From CAUZIR01 sp965250195 (GTDB taxonomy: Bacteria; Chloroflexota; Dehalococcoidia; Lucifugimonadales; UBA2962), in contig OZ252295.1 of the NCBI GenBank assembly GCA_965250195.1, forward strand, positions 496,001-560,000: a stretch of DNA of 64,000 nucleotides. Direction: 5' to 3'. The position numbers and the translations under genes were made by a program. This document shows positions 16,658 to 24,889 of this stretch, one piece after another (positions within the stretch are counted from its first letter, which is position 1; each line of letters opens with the position of its first letter). The notes under the pieces are model-generated. The model worked only from the letters and a program-made list of their open reading frames with translations, did not search any database and was not told the origin of the DNA.

Positions 16658-17598
16658 TTAGGAGGTCCGCAAGCTACACGGGTCATTTTCGAGAAAACGT
16701 CATCAAGCGTCGGACGATGAATTGAGACGGCATCTATCTCCTCTGTTATTCCCAGCAAGAGAGTCGGGACGAATGACCGGCCTTCGGGAACCACTACCAC
16801 CACATCGTCTCCGACAATCTCAGATGCCATATTAAAATTCGAGAGCAATCCCCGTCGCACTTGTTCCGGATCCTTCGACTTGATCTTGACCACTTCACTT
16901 CCCACTCCTGCCTTCAGGTTGTCCGGCGTGTCTATTACGACGATTCGCCCTCTATCCAAGACGGCTATGCGATCGCACTGTTCCACTTCTTCCATGTAGT
17001 GGGTTGTCAAGAAAACGGTAGTACCTTCTTCGGCCCTCATGTCGTTTATGAATCGCCAGGCCTCGGACCGGGATCGAGGGTCTAACCCTTGAGTCGGTTC
17101 GTCTAAGATCAGTACTCTCGGTCGATTGAGGAGTCCCCTGGCTAACTCAGCCCTCCTGGCCATGCCACCTGAATATTCCTTCAGCCTGTCGTTCCTGCGC
17201 TCCCAAAGATTGAAAAGAGACAGGAGTTCATGAGCTCTATGTTTGAACTCGGTGTCACCAAGCCCGCTGGCGATAGCCTGTATCCTGAGCGTTTGCATCA
17301 GAGTCAACTCGTGGTCGAATACTGGACGCTGAAAGACAATTCCGATCGCCTGGCGGACCTGCAAAGGGCTTTCCCAGACATCATGGCCTTCGATTGCGAC
17401 GGTGCCACTGGAAGGCCGCAACAAAGTCGCCATCATTTCGATCGTCGTCGTTTTTCCTGATCCGTTCGGACCGACGAAACCGAAAAACTCGCCTCTTTTG
17501 ACGTCGAACGTCACTCCCTTTACGGCCTCCAAGTCGCGAAACGTCTTGGTAAGGTCGGTTGCTTGGATAGCGATCACGTCGGAATTCCTCATAGTCAT
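16654..17598 (-). CDS. ABC transporter ATP-binding protein (DrrA-like)
   Basis: ATPase of the adjacent ABC-2 exporter, 314 residues. Walker A GPNGSGKTT, Q-loop IGIVFQRPVFD, signature YSGGMARRAELARGL, Walker B VLILDEPTQGLDPRS and H-loop FLTTHYMEEV are all present. The C-terminal ~90 residues match the extension of daunorubicin-resistance-type exporters. It starts ATG at 17598 (MTMRNSDV), 141 bases after the ketosynthase stop. Likely part of a long minus-strand unit with the upstream RiPP and biotin genes, though the gap leaves room for its own promoter. Confidence 0.93.
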   Translation of the reverse strand: MTMRNSDVIAIQATDLTKTFRDLEAVKGVTFDVKRGEFFGFVGPNGSGKTTTIEMMATLLRPSSGTVAIEGHDVWESPLQVRQAIGIVFQRPVFDHELTLMQTLRIQAIASGLGDTEFKHRAHELLSLFNLWERRNDRLKEYSGGMARRAELARGLLNRPRVLILDEPTQGLDPRSRSEAWRFINDMRAEEGTTVFLTTHYMEEVEQCDRIAVLDRGRIVVIDTPDNLKAGVGSEVVKIKSKDPEQVRRGLLSNFNMASEIVGDDVVVVVPEGRSFVPTLLLGITEEIDAVSIHRPTLDDVFSKMTRVACGPPN

Positions 17599-17739
17599 CA
17601 GCCCGAATCACTCATTACGCTGGGAGGACGTGGCGTCAGAAGGCTCGGTTTAAGCTGCGAGAAACAGCGATGGGAAATCCGCCTACATTTAGTCCAGTCG
17701 TCTCGCGAACACATCCCGATCTAAGAACCTAAACCAAAC

Positions 17740-19053
17740 CTACATGGGCGAAGAACAGACGGCCTCTGTATCGTCTAGTCGCGTTTGTTTCCCGAGAAGC
17801 CCTGCCCATTTTGAACTATTTGCATAACCCAAGAACTCAGAAAAGACCAACGATGCGTTGTGACCGCCAAATCCAAACGAATTCGACAACACGTGACTGT
17901 AAGTTCCGGATCGCGAATTTCCGTATACACAATTGAGCTTGCAGTCCGGGTCTGGTGTGGTGAAGTTCAGGATGGGGGGCATGTCGCCCTCTTCGATGGT
18001 CTTAGCGACGGCAACCGCTTGGATGGCAGCGGAAGCACCCAAGGCGTGCCCGATAGCAGACTTGATGGCCGTCACAGGCACTCGGTCGAGCTTTTGACCT
18101 AGAACCATGCGTAGGGCGTGAGATTCCGCCCTATCACCCGCGACAGTGCTGGTTGCATGAGCGAATACCGCCGAAACATCATCAGGTCCGATGTTCGCCT
18201 TAGCGATTGCGCGATTCATCGCGGCTGCAGCGGCTGCACCTGCCGAGGCTGGCCGGGTTTCATGCGAACCGTCGCAGGTGGCACCGTACCCCGTGACTTC
18301 GCAATAAATTCTCGCGCCTCGTTCCTCAGCATAGTTTAAGGCTTCGATCGCCAGCACTCCCGCGCCTTCCCCTAGAACGAACCCATTTCGATGTAGGTCG
18401 AACGGCCTGCTGGCGCCGCTCGGTTCATCCGCTTCCGGCGACAGAGCCTTTAGCGCCTCATCTCCACCGACTGTCAGAGGTGTAATACAAGCCTCTGTGC
18501 CCCCACACAGCATGGCCGATGCATCGCCGCGCTTAATGATTTCTACCGCTTCTCCGATAGCGTGGCCGCCCGTTGCACAAGCCGACGAAACACTAAGATT
18601 GTGCCCTTGAAGACCGAGTTCCATGGCAACTTGAGCAGCGGCCATGTTGCTGAGCATTTTGGGAATAAGAAGATTACCAGTACGACGGTAGTCGCCACTG
18701 AAATACCTTTTCATCTCCTCAAGCAAAGCGTGCTCGCCGCCGTGGGTAGAACCGATCACCACCCCAACATCAAAAGGGTCGAAGCTGCCTTTATCAAGTC
18801 CGGCGTCTATCCAGGCTTCTCGCGCAGCAGCTAAGGCGAATGCGGCGAAACGGTCAATCCTCTTAGCCTTTTTCTGGGTTGTTTCAGGCGGAAGCTGGAA
18901 TCCTCGCACCTCAGCGGCTACCTTCGTCTTGAACGCGGTCGTGTCGAACTGTGTTATCCAGCCGACTCCAGACTTGCCATCCGTTAAGTTCTCCCAGAAC
19001 TCGACAACATTGTTCCCCAGCGGAGTGACGACCCCGAGTCCAGTGACAACCAC
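17740..19053 (-). CDS. FabF-like 3-oxoacyl-ACP synthase
   Basis: Condensing enzyme of the KAS II family. The active-site Cys lies in SVSSACATGGHAIGEA; the two His lie in FAHATSTVAGDRAES and KSAIGHALGASAA. So the Cys-His-His triad is complete, although the usual NxHGTST and GHLLGAAG contexts are altered. Length 437 is somewhat longer than FabF because of a C-terminal tail (NSSKWAGLLG...). The GTG start at 19053 has no evident ribosome site and the frame stays open to about 19109 without ATG, so the start is uncertain. It lies downstream of the biotin-ligase-like gene. It could supply an acyl precursor for biotin (pimeloyl chain) or act in ordinary or special lipid synthesis. Confidence 0.88.
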   Translation of the reverse strand: MVVTGLGVVTPLGNNVVEFWENLTDGKSGVGWITQFDTTAFKTKVAAEVRGFQLPPETTQKKAKRIDRFAAFALAAAREAWIDAGLDKGSFDPFDVGVVIGSTHGGEHALLEEMKRYFSGDYRRTGNLLIPKMLSNMAAAQVAMELGLQGHNLSVSSACATGGHAIGEAVEIIKRGDASAMLCGGTEACITPLTVGGDEALKALSPEADEPSGASRPFDLHRNGFVLGEGAGVLAIEALNYAEERGARIYCEVTGYGATCDGSHETRPASAGAAAAAAMNRAIAKANIGPDDVSAVFAHATSTVAGDRAESHALRMVLGQKLDRVPVTAIKSAIGHALGASAAIQAVAVAKTIEEGDMPPILNFTTPDPDCKLNCVYGNSRSGTYSHVLSNSFGFGGHNASLVFSEFLGYANSSKWAGLLGKQTRLDDTEAVCSSPM

Positions 19054-19160
19054 CCTTCGAGAATCTTTTGTTGCGCCGATGACGGTTTTCCTTGCGTTCT
19101 TAGGGCGTTACCCGACAGGTCATTGTGGTGCACACGGAGAGGTCACTTCATCTAACCAGA

Positions 19161-19880
19161 TCAAAGGATCGACGTACGTTGAGGGATGTCGTGGATGTTT
19201 ACATAGGGCGTTAGAAGCCACCGGACTGCTAAGGCTCGGATAACTTCAAACCCCTTGTCTTGCCACTGAGAGTAGTTCTGCTCAAATCGACTCAAAACTC
19301 GATTCATGACGTCGGATCTGTCAACCTTGCGGTTGGAGGCCTCCCTCATGGTTACCAGGTTGTCTCGCAGGTAAGGCGGAAAATCATTGAATCGACTGTT
19401 GAGATTCAGTCCGAGTCCAATTGCCAACCACTCATGGCCACCTTTTTGAAACTCCTCTATCAAGACCCCACCCATCTTCCTATCGTCTACGTATATGTCA
19501 TTCCGCGAAATAAGAATTTCAAGCCCAACTAGTTCGTGCAGCGCCTCAGCGACTGACATAAGAAAAACGAAGCGAGCTTGGTGGAGTTGATTCGACGGGA
19601 GCGAAGAGCCGGTCCCGGGCCCGGGTGGTCCGTCCACTCTCCGCAACTCGGACCTGTCCAGCACCAGTGTCAGAGCGATGTCATTGTTTGTGCTGACCCA
19701 TTTTCGCCGCTTGGTTCCCCTGCCATGTGTTTGTTGGTCAGCCAAAATGACGGTCCCATGACTGAGAACGGACGAAGAGCAGCGCTTGGCATAGGTATTG
19801 GTGGACCCAACGGACTGCAAATAGATTATCGAGTTGCCCACGAACTCCGTGTCCAGTTGTATGTTGAGTGCCCTGTGCAT
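19161..19880 (-). CDS. Biotin-protein ligase-like protein (divergent, no HTH)
   Basis: BirA/LplA-fold enzyme, normally joining biotin to a carrier-protein lysine through biotinyl-AMP. The adenylate-binding loop reads HGRGTKRRKW instead of GRGRRGRxW, and the usual KWPND reads ISRND (residues about 127-131) before DDRKMGGVLIE. The Lys-Trp of KWPND is therefore missing. There is no N-terminal HTH and the C-terminal SH3-like domain appears short (239 residues). It starts 11 bases after the methyltransferase stop, so it is likely co-transcribed with the graspetide genes. It may be a diverged housekeeping ligase, or an enzyme reused in the peptide pathway; the second is speculation. Confidence 0.75.
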   Translation of the reverse strand: MHRALNIQLDTEFVGNSIIYLQSVGSTNTYAKRCSSSVLSHGTVILADQQTHGRGTKRRKWVSTNNDIALTLVLDRSELRRVDGPPGPGTGSSLPSNQLHQARFVFLMSVAEALHELVGLEILISRNDIYVDDRKMGGVLIEEFQKGGHEWLAIGLGLNLNSRFNDFPPYLRDNLVTMREASNRKVDRSDVMNRVLSRFEQNYSQWQDKGFEVIRALAVRWLLTPYVNIHDIPQRTSIL

Positions 19881-19891
19881 TATGTCTAGCC

Positions 19892-21139
19892 TTAAGCCGA
19901 AACTTCCTCCGCCAAACTAGTCGAAAGCTGAGTAATCCATGGGAGGTGCATTTCGTCGTCTGGCTTGTCGACCCATGTGGAGCTTTCGCTTCGTTCAGCG
20001 GTGTTCGAACCTTCCGAATTGTCACTAGCCGAATGGGCGACTTTGATTCGCAAGTTAGCGTATGTCAATTCTGCATGTTCCACCCAGTGTTTGTAGGCGT
20101 GAACAAGTTCGCTGAGAACATCTTTGTCACCGTGGATGTCCGCCGCGCCTGCGGCGGAACAGGAATATAACGGTCCAAACAATGGATCGTCTGTCCTACG
20201 GTCGAGAACTACCGGGCGAGGTTTGGCCAAGGCCGGTATGTAAGGAAAGAGTGCTACGGGTAACACTTCGAGGAACCCGTGGTTCAAATCCAGGCTCAGG
20301 AGAAATTGGCTGTCATTCAGCGCTTGAAATGCTGAAAACTCCTCCTGATTCAAGCCCGTCTTGAGGTGCTGTGGGGGCGGACTTGCCCAGCCTATCCGCT
20401 CGTGCCCACCAAACCCCCATTCACCATCATTTCGAATGGTCGGGAAATGCGTAAAGCCCAACGCCTTGCCGTCCATGCCGTCCGGCCTTCGTTTGTTCAT
20501 TTGCAACAACAGTTGAGTGTTTTGGAACTTCCGGATCATCACCAGGCAACCACCGGGTTTTAGCTGTGTCTCCCAGCTTCTGGCCACGAAAGGAGAACTA
20601 GAATGCACGATTATTCCATCGAACTCACTTTTTGACGCGACCGGAAGTCGGCCGTCTCCGGCGACGACAGCTACATTCTTGAACCCGAGCAACCGCAGCC
20701 GTCTTTCCGCTTGTCCGGCCTGATCACGATTGATCTCAATGGTCGTCACTGATCCCGAATCACCCACCAGTTTCGAGAGCAGGCCAGCTGTGTAGCCAGT
20801 GCCTGTACCGACCTCTAGCACACTCATACCTGCCTTGAGACCGAGAGCGTCGATCATCCGAATCACAACGCTCGGTTTGGAGTTAATAACGTCTGGTAGG
20901 GTGCCTTCTAAGGTCACGACCAACGGCGCGTCCACGTAGATCGATTCCATGTCGTCCGACCTCTCGGGATTGATGGGCCGAGAAGTCCAGGGACCTTGCT
21001 CCCCAACGGAATACGTGGTGTGGATGAACGAATGTCTCGGAACGAGGCGGAATGCCGTTTGAAGCTCCTTAGACATCGCGTCGTATCGAGCCAGGACATC
21101 GGTCAAAAGTTTTTCCATAAGATGCTCGGTGGTTGGCAC
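19892..21139 (-). CDS. PIMT-like methyltransferase of a graspetide (RiPP) pathway
   Basis: Belongs to the protein-L-isoaspartate O-methyltransferase-like enzymes that accompany ATP-grasp peptide maturases. SAM site VLEVGTGTGYTAGLLSKLVG, conserved YVDAPLVVTLEG before it, and post-motif VVAGDGRLPV. With a ~200-residue C-terminal domain (about 415 residues in all) it is far longer than repair PIMT (~210), as expected for the RiPP type. Known relatives (fuscimiditide, lihuanodin pathways) methylate a core Asp, which then closes to aspartimide. The frame opens at TTG 21166, but GTG 21139 has GGGAG 5 bases upstream and is preferred. It lies just after the ATP-grasp gene and before the biotin-ligase-like gene. 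Confidence 0.85.
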   Translation of the reverse strand: MPTTEHLMEKLLTDVLARYDAMSKELQTAFRLVPRHSFIHTTYSVGEQGPWTSRPINPERSDDMESIYVDAPLVVTLEGTLPDVINSKPSVVIRMIDALGLKAGMSVLEVGTGTGYTAGLLSKLVGDSGSVTTIEINRDQAGQAERRLRLLGFKNVAVVAGDGRLPVASKSEFDGIIVHSSSPFVARSWETQLKPGGCLVMIRKFQNTQLLLQMNKRRPDGMDGKALGFTHFPTIRNDGEWGFGGHERIGWASPPPQHLKTGLNQEEFSAFQALNDSQFLLSLDLNHGFLEVLPVALFPYIPALAKPRPVVLDRRTDDPLFGPLYSCSAAGAADIHGDKDVLSELVHAYKHWVEHAELTYANLRIKVAHSASDNSEGSNTAERSESSTWVDKPDDEMHLPWITQLSTSLAEEVSA

Positions 21140-21173
21140 TGAGACTCCCTTTCTCAGAGGATGCAATTTGACG

Positions 21174-22148
21174 TCAGCTCGCTGTCACCGGCATTGTTCC
21201 CTCCAATAGATCTGCCAAAGTGGAAAACAGTGGGTAGTCAACGTGTTGTTCGATAAAACCAAATTGGCCGCTGGGATTAATCTCCAGAAAAACATGATGT
21301 TCCTCAGGTGTCACTATCATGTCGATGGCGCCGAAATTCAAACCCAGTCCTCTTACAAGGGCCACGCATTTGGTCTTGATCAGTGCGGGCAGTTCGTGCT
21401 TCCCGTATCTCAGACCATCTGACTGGCCCAAGCGCCAATCGTGTTTAGTCAAGTCGTTCTCTTGAGAGTACAAGGCTGCGCTGAAAACTTGATCGCCTAT
21501 CACAGTCACGCGTAGCTCGAAATCCTTGGCGACATATTGTTGATAGATCCCTGGAGTGACCTCCATATTTTCTGTTAGCTCAAGGTTGTTGTCTTTCAAG
21601 ACATGTGTGTATTGGGACCGACTTTCGAATGATGCAGGAGTCAGCGTCTTGAACACGATCTCCGATCCAATTTCGTCGCGGAACCGAATTACTTGCGCCG
21701 GATCGTTAGTGACGACGGTGCGTGGAATCTCCAAGCCCATCTGAGTTGCTAATTTCAGTTGGAATGGCTTCCAGTTAGCGATAAAGTTTTTGGTAGGGTG
21801 GTTCACCCACAAGCAGTCCGTGGACTCCCAAACGCCACCAAACGCATGTTCCCGTTCCAATTTCATGAACTTCGCGATTTCGTCGCCGTAGTCGCCTGGC
21901 GGTGGCGTCCACCTCGTAGGCCGGCGGTGCCAAATGCTCTTAATCTGACTCATACTGAAAGTGATATCAGGTGTCTCGAACTCCCCTCTCCATACGCTGT
22001 TCTCGATCCTCACGGCGATCTTGCCAGCCGCGGGAATATCCCCAGGATCAAACCGAATCACGGGAACGTTTCGCCGATTGAGTAACTGGACCATCACGTC
22101 CGCGTGGGGGTCCATGGTGTTGGTGAGAATTAGGACTGTGTCGCGCAC
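21174..22148 (-). CDS. ATP-grasp peptide ligase (graspetide maturase)
   Basis: ATP-grasp enzyme that joins Asp/Glu side chains of a precursor peptide to Thr/Ser (ester) or Lys (amide). MvdD-like features: N-terminal VLILTNTMDPHADVMVQLLN, IKSIWHRRPTRW, WVNHPTKNFIANWKPFQLKL, the ATP site EIVFKTLTPASF, KDFELRVTVIGDQVFSAAL, and the metal-binding end FGAIDMIVTPEEHHVFLEIN-PSGQFGFIE. About 325 residues, normal for the SAV_5884-type maturases. The frame opens at 22193; GTG 22148 preceded by AAGGATC is favoured because the family begins VLILT. It follows the precursor gene after a 293-base gap and is 34 bases before the methyltransferase start. Confidence 0.9.
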   Translation of the reverse strand: MRDTVLILTNTMDPHADVMVQLLNRRNVPVIRFDPGDIPAAGKIAVRIENSVWRGEFETPDITFSMSQIKSIWHRRPTRWTPPPGDYGDEIAKFMKLEREHAFGGVWESTDCLWVNHPTKNFIANWKPFQLKLATQMGLEIPRTVVTNDPAQVIRFRDEIGSEIVFKTLTPASFESRSQYTHVLKDNNLELTENMEVTPGIYQQYVAKDFELRVTVIGDQVFSAALYSQENDLTKHDWRLGQSDGLRYGKHELPALIKTKCVALVRGLGLNFGAIDMIVTPEEHHVFLEINPSGQFGFIEQHVDYPLFSTLADLLEGTMPVTAS

Positions 22149-22193
22149 AAAAATCGATCCTTGGTGGGGGAACTCCCTCCATGACGAAGGCAA

Positions 22194-22486
22194 TTCATTA
22201 GCCTCACCGAATTACCACGCGATTGACGTGCCGCTGCGCCACAGATTGGCGTCTACAACTGTCAAATAAAATCCCGGACACCAGCGGTTGGTCAGCCCAT
22301 GTACGGGCTATCGTTGCGTTCGGCGGGCACTAGGTGGCCTCTCGGCAGTGGACTCTCCGCTGGATTTCCCGGCTTCCTCGGCAACCGAATCCGCCTAGGA
22401 CTTTACTCTGGCCTCTCTACAGCTAAATTAGGAGGCGAGTCTGACCTGCCTTGGCGAGCATACAGCCAGGGTTCAATGGTCCGCCG
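22194..22486. other. Gap between graspetide precursor and ATP-grasp gene
   Basis: About 290 bases without a supportable gene. A long untranslated spacer between precursor and enzymes is common in RiPP operons, where it lets the precursor be made in excess. No clear terminator hairpin or consensus promoter was found by eye. Confidence 0.5.
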
Positions 22487-22798
22487 CTAGTCGAAATCGG
22501 TATATGAATCCAGAACTTGGGTCCCGTCCATATTCGTCCAATAATTCGTTGTGAGTGGAGTCGGATCCCCTTTCATGACAGGTCTCATCACGCGTGGATC
22601 GTCGTCATCCTCCTCGATGCCATGAATCGGTTCACCTGATTCGCCCGACACGAGTATTTGTCTTGTCGAGTCGAACTCGGCATCACGGGGCACGGTGTAG
22701 CTAGTCGTAATGGGCCGTGCTAGCAAGAACGCCAAGGGAAGCGGTTTGTTCGCGTCTGACTTGCTTTCCCGAATTGGCGCATCGACTGTTGTGACCAT
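22487..22798 (-). CDS. Graspetide precursor peptide (ATP-grasp target)
   Basis: A 103-residue peptide with the layout of ATP-grasp target RiPPs. The leader contains PLPLAFLLARP (19-29), the LxLxFLxARP recognition motif, then an aromatic/Asp segment and DSTRQILV. An acidic linker EEDDDD (62-67) follows, and a C-terminal core from about residue 80. The core carries Thr at 80, 83, 84, 88, 93 and 100 and Asp at 91, 97, 101 and 103, giving donors and acceptors for ester bonds. Asp91-Gly92 is the best aspartimide candidate. GGAGG lies 9 bases before the ATG. It follows bioD and precedes its ATP-grasp enzyme. Ends with TAG. Confidence 0.85.
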   Translation of the reverse strand: MVTTVDAPIRESKSDANKPLPLAFLLARPITTSYTVPRDAEFDSTRQILVSGESGEPIHGIEEDDDDPRVMRPVMKGDPTPLTTNYWTNMDGTQVLDSYTDFD

Positions 22799-22977
22799 CT
22801 TTCGTTCCTCCGAACCTTATGTGTCTAACTAGGCACTATGTGCTTTGACCAATCTACGCTCACCGACATCATCGACATTCGCTGCGCACCGTCTAGGTGG
22901 GGGTGACAAAAATGGAGAATAATGGCGACTTCGACACTTTAGCGTCTGGCGTCTAACTGGGCGGCTCTGATTGCGGG

Positions 22978-23706
22978 TCACGTGTCAATGTCGATGTTGA
23001 GGGAGTGTAAGTTCAGATCGGAATTAGATAGTAAAAACGGTCGCGAGCCTAGCAACTGGGCTCGAACCGACGAAAGAGAGGCCTCCTTGACACCCTCTGA
23101 CCACGAAAGCAAAAGGAGCGGGATACTCGGCAACCGATCGCGCAGGAAACTCACGTTCTCCCTAACTACCACTGGCGTTGGGTCCGTCACGCCAGTGCAA
23201 ACGAGCAGCGTCACTGTGAGCCCGTTAGTCTCTGCAGCTTTTATGGTCAATAGCGTGTGATTGATCGTACCTAGGCCTGGCCGTATCACAACGACCAGTA
23301 GGGCGTCCAGAGCTCGTGCTAGCGTTGAATAGTCTGACTCTTCGTTGATGGGCACCAGAATTCCTCCTGAGCCCTCAATGATTGTCAGATCATGTTGTCG
23401 GGAAATCTTCTGACAAGCGTCGACAACCTCATCAAACGAGATGTCCCTCCCTTCCCTCCGTGCCGCGATTGAAGGGGCCAACGGCTCACGCAACGAAACG
23501 ATAGTGGCTGTCGTCACGTTCGGTAGTGTTCCGACGCTGCGCTGATAAAACGCCTCATCCGTTTCCCACCGCTCTCCCCGTCCTGATTGAATCGCTTTGA
23601 CGAGGGCGACTTTGAGGCTTTGCTGGACGGCCAAAGCGAGCCAAGCGCTTACCACCGTCTTTCCGACACCGGTGTCCGTCGCCGTTACAAGAACCGTTTC
23701 ACCCAC
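22978..23706 (-). CDS. bioD: Dethiobiotin synthase
   Basis: Closes the ureido ring of biotin using CO2 and ATP on 7,8-diaminopelargonate. The P-loop ATDTGVGKTVVSAWLALAV is at the N-terminus, the carbamate-site Lys lies in LVKAIQSGRGE, and EGSGGILVPI is the conserved second nucleotide/Mg loop. At 242 residues it is normal length. It overlaps the end of bioF by 8 bases, so translation is coupled. Last of the four biotin synthesis genes before the graspetide genes. Confidence 0.93.
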   Translation of the reverse strand: MGETVLVTATDTGVGKTVVSAWLALAVQQSLKVALVKAIQSGRGERWETDEAFYQRSVGTLPNVTTATIVSLREPLAPSIAARREGRDISFDEVVDACQKISRQHDLTIIEGSGGILVPINEESDYSTLARALDALLVVVIRPGLGTINHTLLTIKAAETNGLTVTLLVCTGVTDPTPVVVRENVSFLRDRLPSIPLLLLSWSEGVKEASLSSVRAQLLGSRPFLLSNSDLNLHSLNIDIDT

Positions 23707-24889
23707 AGCGCATCTGGGCCAACGCGGCTACTACTGCCTCCACATCCGACTCTGTGTGGGCTGCAGATACAGTGAACCTGATCCGTGATTGCCCTCGCGG
23801 TACTGTGGGGGGCCGGATTGCTCGCGCCAAAAACCCCTCATCCCACAACGTGTGTTCAATGTCGATGGCAGTCTGTGAGTCGCCTGCAACAAAGGGAAGT
23901 ATCGGAGTGACTGAGCCCGTCGGTGGGAGTCCGAGTCGGGCCAATCCTGAACGAAACAGCTCTGCGAGGTGTGTGACGTGATCGCGTCTCCAGGATTCAG
24001 TGATCGAAATCTCGAGCGCCTTGAGGGAAGCGGCTACGTTCCCTGGAGACAGTGCCGTGTCGAAAATGAAAGTTCTGCATCGGTTTCTAAGGTGGTCGAT
24101 AATCCTGGAGTCGCCACAGACGAAGCCACCTAACGAGCCTAGTGCCTTCGAAAGGGTACCGACGATGATGGCGCGCTCGCTTCGAAGATGAAACGACTCC
24201 ATTGCACCAGCTCCGGATGCACCGACTACACCCGTTGCGTGAGCTTCGTCGAGTATCAGTAACGCTTCGTACCGGTCGGCCAGTTTGACTAGATCTGGTA
24301 AGGGAGCCATGTCCCCATCCATACTAAAAACTGTCTCGGAAACAATTAGTTTTCGTCCTCCGGAGTGAGTCTTAAGCAGATCCTCTAGAGCACTCATATC
24401 GCGATGGGGATACGTAAGGGTGCTCGCCGGAGAAAGACGGCAACCATCAATGATGGATGCGTGGTTCAGGCGATCGCTAAAAATCGCGTCGCCTTTCGAG
24501 GCAAGAGTCGATAAGACTCCTAGGTTCGCCAAGTAGCCGGAACTGAATAGGAGACAAGCCGCCGATTTCTTAAAGTTGGCTAGCTGGCCTTCGAGTTCGT
24601 CATGTAAAGGTGTTGAGCCAAAAAGAAGCCTCGAAGCGGACACGCTACTGCCGTACTTGACGATCGCATCGCTTGCAGCTTCGCCTACCCTGGGATCTAG
24701 ACCTAAACCAAGGTAGTCGTTGGAGGTAAAGAGAACGTAAGGCCGTCCCTGGTGCGTCAGATGCACCCGGGGTCCGGCATCAAGCGTAACTATGTTCCGG
24801 GCTAGAGTCAGCCTCTCGATCTGGTTTCGCTCAAACTCTAGCCAATCTGACCAACTACGCGGATTGTCCTGTGACTTTATCGAGACCAT
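23699..24889 (-). CDS. bioF: 8-amino-7-oxononanoate synthase
   Basis: PLP enzyme condensing pimeloyl-ACP/CoA with L-alanine. The PLP-binding Lys is in VGTLSKALGSLGGFV, the cofactor Asp-His in LLILDEAHATGVVG, and the substrate loop in LFTSNDYLGLG. 396 residues, normal for the family. It overlaps bioA upstream by 35 bases and bioD downstream by 8. No bioC, bioH, bioW or bioI is seen in the window, so the pimeloyl source must lie elsewhere, unless the FabF-like gene contributes. Confidence 0.94.
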   Translation of the reverse strand: MVSIKSQDNPRSWSDWLEFERNQIERLTLARNIVTLDAGPRVHLTHQGRPYVLFTSNDYLGLGLDPRVGEAASDAIVKYGSSVSASRLLFGSTPLHDELEGQLANFKKSAACLLFSSGYLANLGVLSTLASKGDAIFSDRLNHASIIDGCRLSPASTLTYPHRDMSALEDLLKTHSGGRKLIVSETVFSMDGDMAPLPDLVKLADRYEALLILDEAHATGVVGASGAGAMESFHLRSERAIIVGTLSKALGSLGGFVCGDSRIIDHLRNRCRTFIFDTALSPGNVAASLKALEISITESWRRDHVTHLAELFRSGLARLGLPPTGSVTPILPFVAGDSQTAIDIEHTLWDEGFLARAIRPPTVPRGQSRIRFTVSAAHTESDVEAVVAALAQMRCG

